Assembly: GCA_023266715.1 (NCBI GenBank)
Contig: JAHFPK010000186.1
Coordinates: 1-5,710 of the forward strand
Reading direction: 5' to 3'
DNA: 5,710 nucleotides
From: Hyphomicrobiales bacterium
Lineage (GTDB): Bacteria > Pseudomonadota > Alphaproteobacteria > Rhizobiales > Aestuariivirgaceae
The notes under the pieces are model-generated. The model made no database searches, was not told the DNA's origin, and worked only from the letters and a program-made list of their open reading frames with translations. Positions 1 through 5,710 of the stretch are shown here, piece by piece (the first letter of the stretch is position 1; each line of letters starts with the position of its first letter). The translations under genes were made by a program, and so were the position numbers.

Positions 1-677
1 TGCCCCTCGACCGCGAGATCGCCCAAGTCCCACAGCGGATCATTCATTCCGGAATACTCCCAATCCACAATCCACATGCGCTTGCCCGTATCGAGGAAAT
101 TCTCGCACAGGGGATCGCAATGGCAGGCCACCAGCGGCAGCGGATGAGCGTTGAGCGCGCGCCGCACCGACTCTGCCTCCTTCACAACCTCTCCATAGCC
201 CTCAGGCAATTCAATATCCTTCGTCGCCAGTATTTTCAGATAGTCATCGATCATCGCAAAAAGTTCAAAACGGAAATTGAACTTGGCCCCCGATGAATGC
301 AATTTCCTGAAAGCCTCGCCCGCGCGCTTTGGCGAACCCGCCCGTGTCTTGAAATTTTCCGGCGACATGGTGACGCCATGATCGACATAGCGGGTCACCA
401 TCACGCCGGACGTTTCGTCAAAGTGCAGCACGTCAGGGCTAACCTCGGCCTTCGCCGCCTCGCGCGCCGCCTGCGCTTCATTTCGGCGATTAATATATTC
501 TTCCGTTCCCTTGCCTGGAATGCGCAGCACGTATTGCTCACCATGCAGGTTTACAAAGAACACCAGATTGGTCAGCCCGCCCAGGCGCCTGACTTCAATC
601 TCCGTATCATCAAGGCACCAGAACAACTGAATCTGCTTCAGTGCTTCCCGCGCGAGGTTTATGCCCTGATCATCCAT
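1..677 (-). CDS. Choline kinase/LicA-like phosphotransferase, C-terminus cut off by window edge
   Basis: This partial gene has 225 complete codons before the left edge. The ATG at 677-675 is the first possible start, because an in-frame TGA lies six codons upstream (695-693). The protein belongs to the choline/ethanolamine kinase and aminoglycoside phosphotransferase superfamily, cytoplasmic enzymes that transfer the ATP gamma-phosphate to a hydroxyl. Visible motifs are a GGLTN nucleotide-loop motif (residues 33-37), VLRIPGKGTEEYINRR (50-65, typical of LicA-type choline kinases), the Brenner catalytic motif HCDPLCEN (186-193, base D188, N193), and IVDWEYSG (203-210, metal-binding D205) followed by NDPLWDLGDL. 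Family members are usually near 300 residues, so roughly a quarter is missing. It lies downstream of two N-methyl-amine oxidoreductase genes, separated by 127 AT-rich bases, so it may have its own promoter. Choline, ethanolamine or a related amino-alcohol is the likely substrate class by family inference. An unrelated small-molecule kinase role is possible. Confidence 0.9.
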   Translation of the reverse strand, partial: MDDQGINLAREALKQIQLFWCLDDTEIEVRRLGGLTNLVFFVNLHGEQYVLRIPGKGTEEYINRRNEAQAAREAAKAEVSPDVLHFDETSGVMVTRYVDHGVTMSPENFKTRAGSPKRAGEAFRKLHSSGAKFNFRFELFAMIDDYLKILATKDIELPEGYGEVVKEAESVRRALNAHPLPLVACHCDPLCENFLDTGKRMWIVDWEYSGMNDPLWDLGDLAVEG

Positions 678-684
678 GGTGAGA

Positions 685-700
685 TTTGTTTCTCAACAAA
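685..700 (-). promoter_or_regulatory. Small hairpin with GAGA tetraloop in the kinase leader
   Basis: On the minus strand TTTGTT (700-695), GAGA (694-691) and AACAAA (690-685) form a 6-bp stem closed by a GNRA-type tetraloop, ending seven bases before the kinase ATG. The loop GAGA is the only purine-rich, Shine-Dalgarno-like stretch near this start, although at 13 bases it is further from the ATG than usual. A competing stem, TGAGA (695-691) with TCTCA (684-680), uses the same bases. The structure may tune translation, but the stem is AT-rich and weak. Confidence 0.25.
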
Positions 701-720
701 ACTACGTAAAATCAAATGCT

Positions 721-728
721 TGTATACA
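721..728. promoter_or_regulatory. TGTATACA palindrome, candidate operator
   Basis: This perfect 8-base palindrome lies right at or just after the predicted transcription start of the kinase promoter candidate, where a repressor would block initiation. TGTATACA-like cores are known as operators for several GntR-family (FCD subgroup) regulators. The symmetry does not extend beyond the eight bases, no regulator gene is visible in the window, and the match may be chance in AT-rich sequence. Confidence 0.25.
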
Positions 729-735
729 TAACATG

Positions 736-764
736 ATTCTTTTTATGAAGTCTGAAATAGTCAA
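736..764 (-). promoter_or_regulatory. Possible sigma-70-type promoter for the kinase gene
   Basis: On the minus strand TTGACT (764-759) is a 5-of-6 match to a -35 box. After a 17-base spacer comes AAGAAT (741-736), a 4-of-6 match to a -10 box. Transcription would start near position 729, leaving a leader of about 50 bases before the kinase ATG. The spacing is ideal but the -10 is weak, and AT-rich DNA produces such matches by chance, so this is only a candidate. Confidence 0.3.
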
Positions 765-804
765 CTCAATATAAGCTTTGCCATGTCGCTCAAGGCACGG
801 CGTT

Positions 805-3216
805 TCACGCTTTCAACCTTTTCATCTCAGCATCATAAATGCAACGCGCACCTCGTGTAGCTTTATAATTTTTGCCAAACGCTTCGATGATGAAATCTTT
901 TTGATCGGCGACGTTCGTGGGGAGATAACCGAAAGCAATTGTTTTGCCGAACGTATGGCCGTAACCGACACTCGTGGTTGATCCTACAACTTTGCCATCG
1001 AGCAGGATAGTTTCACCACTATGGAATGGTGCAAAACCGTCACTGGTGAAAGAACAGAGCTTGCGTGAAACGCCATCCGCCTTGATTTTCTCCAGTGCCT
1101 TCCGGCCGATGAAATCGCCCTTGTTCAGAGCAACGCAAAATCCGAGTCCCGCTTCGTAGGGATTGTAGTCCGGCGAAATATCACCGGACCAGTAGAGATA
1201 TCCCTTCTCCATGCGGCAGCTGTCGATGGCCCGGTATCCCGCATTGGCCATACCATTAGTCACACCCGCCGCCCACAGAGCTTCATAGACATGGGCGCCA
1301 AATTCCTGCGGTATGTAAAGCTCGTAACCAAGCTCACCAACGTAACCAATGCGGACAGCAAGCACCGTTGCATGCCCCACATCAATGTGGCGAGCCGTAA
1401 GAAACGGAAAGGCGGCATTCGAAACATCCGTATCGGTCACCGATTGCAGGATATCCCGCGCCCGCGGCCCGCAGATATTGATAACTGCAAGCACGTTTGT
1501 GACCTCTCGGATCTGCACCGACGCTGGCAGATGCTTTGCCACCCAGCCACTGTCGCGCACCCCAAAGCCCGAACCAGTGATGAGATAGATATGGTCGGGG
1601 CCCACATGAGCCAGGATCACATCCGCCTCGATGCCGCCCTTCTCATTGCAAAGCTGGGTGTAAACCGCTTTCCCCGGCGGACCCGACAGGTCATTGGCCG
1701 CAATCCGCTGCAACGCGGCCTCGGTTCCCGCGCCGGTGATCTCAAACTTCGCAAATGAGGTCTGATCAATCAGCACGGCGCGTTCGCGGATGGCGCGGCA
1801 TTCCTCGCCCACATGGGAAAACCAGTTCGGCTTGTCTTCAAAGGAAGGAATGTCAACCGGCTTAACGCTCGCCGGTGCAAACCAGTTCGGTCTTTCCCAT
1901 CCGGCGCGCGAGCCAAACACCGCCCCGGCTCGCTTTAATGTCTCGTGGAGCGGTGAAAGCCGCAAGTTCCGCCCGGCGTGGATTTCCTCATGGGGCCAAT
2001 GCACCTTGTAATAGGCGGCATAGGCTTCAATGGCCCGCGTTTCCAGGTAGCGCGGCTGCGCATGAACCTCACTGAAACGCCGGACATCAAAGGGCCAGAG
2101 GTCCATTCCCGCATCGCCGTGGAGTATCATATTGGCCATAGCCAGGCCCGCACCGCCGGATGCCGCAATCCCCGCCGTGAAACCACAGGCCACGTAAAAA
2201 TTATCAAGCTCCGGTGCCAGCCCCATGATCGGTTCGCCATCGGCGGAAACCGGAATGGGCCCATTGATCACCGTCTGAATGCCCGTTTCATTGAGTACGG
2301 GCAGGCGCTCCGAAGCGGGAAGCGCGAAACGTTCAAGCCGCTCCATATTTGGTGCAAACAGCTCGCGCCCAAATTCAAAAGGCGGAAGCCCGCGATGGAA
2401 ACCGCGCGAACCCTCCTCCCAGCCGCCAATGGCAAAGGAACCCGTATCGGGCTTAAGATAGAAATTCTTGTCGGGATCGCGCAGCGTGGTCAGGTTGGCA
2501 TCAAACGACAGGGTTTTCTCCGTGAGAAAATATTGGTGCTCGACAATGCCCGCAGCCAGAGCAACGCCCGCCATATTGCCCACCCGCTTGGCCCAGAGGC
2601 CCGCACAGTTCACCAGAATATCACAGGCGATGTTGCCCCTGTTGGTGACGACGCCAACGGCCCGTCTCCCTTCAAGCACGATCTCCTCGACGCAAACCCC
2701 TTCCTCGATCTTCACGCCGTTCGCCCGCGCCCCCTTGGCATAAGCCATGGTCAACGAATAGGGATCGATGTAACCATCACCCGGAATATAGGCGGCACCC
2801 TCAATTCCATCGGTCGTTATATAGGGAAATAATTTCTTGGCCTCCGTAGCCGAAAGTGATTGGCACTCCACGCCAAAACTTTTGGCCTGGCCCATGGAGC
2901 GTTGAATTTCACTCCAGCGCGGAGCACTTGATGCAAGACGAAGCGAGCCTACTTTTTTCCACGAAATGTGTTGGCCGGTTTCCGCTTCCAATCGGTCAAA
3001 CACTGCGACCGAATTCTGCATCAGCCGCGTAAGATTTTTCTTGCCCCGGAGCTGCCCGACTAGACCCGCCGCATGCCAGGTGCAACCATGCGTGAGCTGG
3101 GCTTTTTCAACCAGCAGCACGTCCCTGCCCCCATCCCTTCCCAGGTGGTAGGCCAGCGACGTGCCGATGGCCCCGCCGCCGATGATCAGTACACGGACAT
3201 TTCGATCCCAGTTCAT
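805..3216 (-). CDS. FAD-dependent oxidoreductase with GcvT folate domain (DMGDH/sarcosine dehydrogenase family), second paralogue
   Basis: This 803-residue cytoplasmic protein has no signal peptide. A DAO-type flavin domain spans about residues 7-365: GGGAIG dinucleotide-binding motif (13-18), E37 for the adenosine ribose, and TWHAAG with H48, the covalent FAD site in mammalian DMGDH. A short FAO_M-like linker follows (about 368-423), then GcvT (about 425-700) and GcvT C-terminal (about 710-795) domains. The folate domain keeps GGIEAD with D532, YVGELGYE with Y625 and E632, and GYRAIDSCRMEKGY, matching residues used for tetrahydrofolate chemistry in dimethylglycine oxidase. The expected reaction is oxidation of an N-methyl amine with transfer of the methyl carbon to tetrahydrofolate. 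Length fits the family (about 800-860 without a targeting peptide). The ATG overlaps the previous gene's TGA by four bases and lacks a clear ribosome binding site, so translation is probably coupled. In the flavin domain it has NGPIPVSADG (318-327), where the neighbour has a sarcosine-dehydrogenase-like GPESFTPD, suggesting another substrate. The family is certain; the substrate is unknown. Confidence 0.93.
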   Translation of the reverse strand: MNWDRNVRVLIIGGGAIGTSLAYHLGRDGGRDVLLVEKAQLTHGCTWHAAGLVGQLRGKKNLTRLMQNSVAVFDRLEAETGQHISWKKVGSLRLASSAPRWSEIQRSMGQAKSFGVECQSLSATEAKKLFPYITTDGIEGAAYIPGDGYIDPYSLTMAYAKGARANGVKIEEGVCVEEIVLEGRRAVGVVTNRGNIACDILVNCAGLWAKRVGNMAGVALAAGIVEHQYFLTEKTLSFDANLTTLRDPDKNFYLKPDTGSFAIGGWEEGSRGFHRGLPPFEFGRELFAPNMERLERFALPASERLPVLNETGIQTVINGPIPVSADGEPIMGLAPELDNFYVACGFTAGIAASGGAGLAMANMILHGDAGMDLWPFDVRRFSEVHAQPRYLETRAIEAYAAYYKVHWPHEEIHAGRNLRLSPLHETLKRAGAVFGSRAGWERPNWFAPASVKPVDIPSFEDKPNWFSHVGEECRAIRERAVLIDQTSFAKFEITGAGTEAALQRIAANDLSGPPGKAVYTQLCNEKGGIEADVILAHVGPDHIYLITGSGFGVRDSGWVAKHLPASVQIREVTNVLAVINICGPRARDILQSVTDTDVSNAAFPFLTARHIDVGHATVLAVRIGYVGELGYELYIPQEFGAHVYEALWAAGVTNGMANAGYRAIDSCRMEKGYLYWSGDISPDYNPYEAGLGFCVALNKGDFIGRKALEKIKADGVSRKLCSFTSDGFAPFHSGETILLDGKVVGSTTSVGYGHTFGKTIAFGYLPTNVADQKDFIIEAFGKNYKATRGARCIYDAEMKRLKA
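3213..3216 (-). promoter_or_regulatory. ATGA stop/start overlap between the two oxidoreductase genes
   Basis: The four bases ATGA contain the start codon of the 803-residue gene and the TGA of the 815-residue gene. No purine-rich Shine-Dalgarno sequence precedes this ATG, so the second protein is probably made by re-initiation of ribosomes finishing the first. This implies one transcript and linked expression of the two proteins. Confidence 0.8.
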
Positions 3217-5660
3217 GATTTAACGCGTTGATTCAAACTGTCATATACTGGCTGCAAGTGTATGTTTGCCTTGACAATTTCCTTGGCGACCACAAGCTCA
3301 TAAGTGCCGGCTTCGAGATAGGCTTCATCCACCCCCTCGGCATTTCGCACATAACCAAAGCCAATTGGCTTTGCCACCGTATAGCCATAACCACCGCTGG
3401 TGAGATAACCGGCGAACGCGCCATTGCGAAGGATCGTTTCACGGCCCAGGAGAACAATATCTTCACATTCCGTGGTGAATCCAGCAAGCATTTTTTCAAG
3501 CGGCGCTTGCGATATTTTTTCAATCGCCTGGCGACCCAGAAACGGTTGATTGCTTTTCATTTTTACCGCCCAGCCAAGCCCCGCATGAAGCGGTGTATCG
3601 TTTGGAGTGATGTCAGAGCTCCAGGCCCGGTAGCCCTTCTCAAGCCGGAGCGATTCCAGCGCGCGGTAGCCAGCGGGCGCAATGCCATGAATCTTGCCTG
3701 CCGCCATCAGTGCATCGAAAACATCGCCCGTCGCCGCGATGGGCATGTGCAACTCCCAGCCCAGCTCGCCCACATAGGTCACGCGCAACGCCCGCACGAC
3801 ATGGCCGGCGATCTCAATCTCGCGCACTTCGCCAAACTTGAAAGCTGCGTTGGACATGTCAGCACCCGTCACTGCCTGAATGACCGCTCGCGATTTTGGC
3901 CCCATGACGGAGAGAGTTCCGAAGTTTTCCGTAATATCGGTAAGTTTTGCATCAAGGCCGGGCTTGATGTGATCGGCAATCCAGGCAAAGTCATGGGTCC
4001 GGAAACCGGTGCCCGTCACAATATAGAAATGATCCTCGGCCAGCTGCGCCACCGTCAGGTCGCATTCAATGCCGCCCCGCGTATTCAGCAGCTGCGTATA
4101 AGTCAGTTTGCCTACCGGTCGCGCCACGCTATTGGCGCAGATCCAGTTCAGCGCCTCCTCAGCATCCCGGCCGCGCAGTTCGTACTTCGCAAAGGACGAT
4201 TGATCGAACACGCCAACCCGCTCGCGCACAGCTTTATGCTCTTCACCCACCGCTGCAAACCAGTTCTGCCGGCCCATTGTATAGACATCTCGTGGTGCCT
4301 CACCCTTCGGCGCAAACCAGTTCGGCCGCTCCCAGCCCAGCTTGGAGCCAAAGCAGGCGTTAAGTTTTTTTAAACGATCATAAAGCGGGGAAACAATGCG
4401 CGGCCGCCCCGATTGATATTCCTCATGGGGAAAACCAATGGTGTAATGCTTGCCATAGGCCTCAAGCGTGCGCTCGGAAGTCCAGTTGCGATCCTTGTGC
4501 AAATCCGAAAAGCGGCGAATATCAACTACCCACAGGTCCATCGGCGCTTCCCCGGAAGCGACCCAATCCGCCAATACCCATCCCGCGCCGCCACCGGCGG
4601 CAATGCCAAAGGCATTGAAGCCCGCACCCACATAGAAGTTCTTGAGTTCCGGTGCCGCACCTAAAATGAAATTGCCATCGGGCGTAAAGCTCTCCGGCCC
4701 ATGGATCATTTTCTTGATGCCGGTATTCTCCAGTGCAGGCACGCGCACCAAAGCTTCGGTCATATGCTGTTCGAAATGATCCCAGTCATCTTCAAATAGC
4801 TGGAACTCGAAATTGTCGGGAACATCGCCTTGCGTCCAGGCAATTGGGTCCGGCTCATAGCCACCAAACACCAGGCCACCGACCTCTTCCTTGAAATAGG
4901 TGCGGCGGTCGGGATCGCGGATGGTTGCACAATCCGTGGCAAGGCCCGCAACCTTTTCCGTAATCACATATTGATGCTTCACCGGCTGCAAGGGAACGCT
5001 CACGCCAGCCATCGCCCCGATCTGCCGCGCCCATTGCCCGCCGCAGTTCACCACCTTCTCGCAAGTGATCTTGCCCTGGTTTGTGTTCACCGCAATCACG
5101 CGCCCATCTTTGATATCAAACGAGGTGACGCGCGCGCCCTCGATGAGCTTCGCGCCATGTATGCGGGCACCCTTGGCAAGGGATTGCGCGATATCGGAAG
5201 GCGATGCCTGCCCATCTGTTGGCAGGAATGAGGCACCAACCAGATCATCCACATTCATCAGCGGCCACATCTTTTTCACTTCCGCAGGCGAAAGCAGATG
5301 CATCTCCATGCCGAAGCTCTGCGCCGTGGTGGCAAGCCGCTTGTATTCAATCCAGCGGTTTTCATTGTTGGCAAGCCGCAAACAGCCCGTCATTTTCCAG
5401 CCCGTGGCAAGGCCCGTTTCCCCATCGAGTTTCTTGTAGAGCTCAACCGAATATTTCAGCACCTGCGTGATGGAAGCCGATGAACGCAGTTGCCCCACAA
5501 GCCCCGCCGCATGCCAGGTGGAGCCGGAAGTAAGCTTGTTTTGCTCAAGCAGAACCACGTTTAATTTGTGGTCCTTCGCCAGATGATAGGCCGTCGAACA
5601 GCCGATGATGCCGCCGCCGATCACCACAACATCGGCATGGGTCGGAAAATTCTGGGTCAT
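3213..5660 (-). CDS. FAD-dependent oxidoreductase with GcvT folate domain (sarcosine/dimethylglycine dehydrogenase family), first paralogue
   Basis: This 815-residue soluble protein has the same four-part architecture as the next gene. A DAO-type flavin domain spans about residues 10-366, with GGGIIG (15-20), E39, STWHAAG with H50 (expected covalent FAD histidine) and HQY at 229-231, whose histidine corresponds to a catalytic one in dimethylglycine oxidase. An FAO_M-like linker (about 370-425) leads into GcvT (about 427-700) and GcvT C-terminal (about 722-805) domains. Folate-side residues are intact: GGIECD with D534, YVGELGWE with Y629 and E636, and GYRALESLRLEKGY. The motif GPESFTPDG (321-329) resembles sarcosine dehydrogenase more than dimethylglycine dehydrogenase, so an N-methyl amino acid such as sarcosine is a reasonable guess. 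The product would be the demethylated amine plus 5,10-methylene-tetrahydrofolate. The start is supported by a GGA five bases upstream and by an ATGA overlap with the preceding reading frame. Its own TGA overlaps the next ATG. Electron acceptor (oxygen or an electron carrier) cannot be told from sequence. Confidence 0.94.
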   Translation of the reverse strand: MTQNFPTHADVVVIGGGIIGCSTAYHLAKDHKLNVVLLEQNKLTSGSTWHAAGLVGQLRSSASITQVLKYSVELYKKLDGETGLATGWKMTGCLRLANNENRWIEYKRLATTAQSFGMEMHLLSPAEVKKMWPLMNVDDLVGASFLPTDGQASPSDIAQSLAKGARIHGAKLIEGARVTSFDIKDGRVIAVNTNQGKITCEKVVNCGGQWARQIGAMAGVSVPLQPVKHQYVITEKVAGLATDCATIRDPDRRTYFKEEVGGLVFGGYEPDPIAWTQGDVPDNFEFQLFEDDWDHFEQHMTEALVRVPALENTGIKKMIHGPESFTPDGNFILGAAPELKNFYVGAGFNAFGIAAGGGAGWVLADWVASGEAPMDLWVVDIRRFSDLHKDRNWTSERTLEAYGKHYTIGFPHEEYQSGRPRIVSPLYDRLKKLNACFGSKLGWERPNWFAPKGEAPRDVYTMGRQNWFAAVGEEHKAVRERVGVFDQSSFAKYELRGRDAEEALNWICANSVARPVGKLTYTQLLNTRGGIECDLTVAQLAEDHFYIVTGTGFRTHDFAWIADHIKPGLDAKLTDITENFGTLSVMGPKSRAVIQAVTGADMSNAAFKFGEVREIEIAGHVVRALRVTYVGELGWELHMPIAATGDVFDALMAAGKIHGIAPAGYRALESLRLEKGYRAWSSDITPNDTPLHAGLGWAVKMKSNQPFLGRQAIEKISQAPLEKMLAGFTTECEDIVLLGRETILRNGAFAGYLTSGGYGYTVAKPIGFGYVRNAEGVDEAYLEAGTYELVVAKEIVKANIHLQPVYDSLNQRVKS

Positions 5661-5710
5661 GTCAGTCCAAACTTTGAATTATAATCGGCAAGCATGCGCT
5701 CATAGCGCGC
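5657..5710 (-). CDS. C-terminal tail of an unidentified upstream gene
   Basis: Reading leftwards from the right edge, one frame is open for 17 codons and ends in TGA at 5659-5657. It encodes ARYERMLADYNSKFGLT. The TGA overlaps the ATG of the 815-residue oxidoreductase as ATGA, the same junction seen between the two oxidoreductases, and no other intergenic space is visible. The charged, helical composition looks like a normal protein C-terminus. The fragment is too short to assign a family. If real, this gene is co-transcribed with the oxidoreductases and would be the best clue to their substrate. The alternative is that this is a leader sequence with a chance open frame. Confidence 0.55.
   Translation of the reverse strand, partial: ARYERMLADYNSKFGLT

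Larger units (their letters stand above)
678..804. other. AT-rich intergenic spacer between oxidoreductase and kinase genes
   Basis: This is the only real intergenic gap in the window and is clearly more AT-rich than the flanking genes. On the minus strand it reads from the TGA of the 803-residue oxidoreductase into the kinase start. It holds a possible promoter, a TGTATACA palindrome and a small hairpin, described separately. I looked for a rho-independent terminator and found only a 4-bp TGCC/GGCA pairing without a T-run, so read-through from the upstream genes remains likely. No small ORF with a credible ribosome binding site was seen. Confidence 0.7.

Noticed and set aside
297..731. Open frame of 144 codons on the plus strand
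   Set aside because: It is mostly antisense to the kinase gene, whose minus-strand translation carries GGLTN, HxDxxxxN and DWEY motifs. The plus-strand product resembles nothing known to me.
773..801. Possible terminator after the 803-residue gene (TGCC/GGCA pairing)
   Set aside because: The stem is only four base pairs with a ten-base loop and no following T-run on the minus strand.
1978..2832. Open frame of 284 codons on the plus strand
   Set aside because: It is antisense to the flavin domain of the 803-residue oxidoreductase, with no recognisable motif and no Shine-Dalgarno sequence; it is a shadow of GC-rich codon usage.
3233..3523. Open frame of 96 codons on the minus strand inside the 815-residue gene
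   Set aside because: It is out of frame within the conserved GcvT C-terminal region and is a shadow, not an internal gene.
3228..4373. Open frame of 381 codons on the plus strand
   Set aside because: It lies wholly antisense to the 815-residue oxidoreductase, whose motifs are unmistakable. Its translation shows no recognisable domain and has the histidine- and arginine-rich look of a reverse-frame shadow.

Overview
The window comes from a bacterial chromosome, most likely an alphaproteobacterium. This is inferred from the moderately GC-rich coding sequence, the densely packed genes, the AT-rich spacer and the protein families present. No rRNA or other marker gene is available to fix the taxon. 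Every gene I can support lies on the minus strand, so transcription runs from the right end of the window to the left.

In order of transcription: (i) positions 5710-5657 hold the last 17 codons of an upstream gene, whose TGA overlaps the next ATG; (ii) positions 5660-3213 encode an 815-residue FAD-dependent oxidoreductase fused to a GcvT-like tetrahydrofolate domain; (iii) positions 3216-805 encode an 803-residue paralogue of the same architecture, again starting through an ATGA overlap; (iv) an AT-rich spacer of 127 bases (678-804) carries a possible promoter, a TGTATACA palindrome and a small hairpin; (v) positions 677-1 encode the first 225 residues of a choline-kinase/LicA-like phosphotransferase that runs off the left edge.

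The two large proteins belong to the dimethylglycine dehydrogenase / sarcosine dehydrogenase / dimethylglycine oxidase family. Their N-terminal flavin domain would oxidise an N-methyl group, and their C-terminal folate domain would capture the released one-carbon unit as 5,10-methylene-tetrahydrofolate. They are clearly paralogous but differ at substrate-side motifs, so they probably act on different or successive N-methylated amines. The kinase-like gene beside them suggests a link to choline, ethanolamine or a related amino-alcohol. The actual substrates cannot be read from this window. I saw no mobile element, CRISPR array, tRNA or rRNA.
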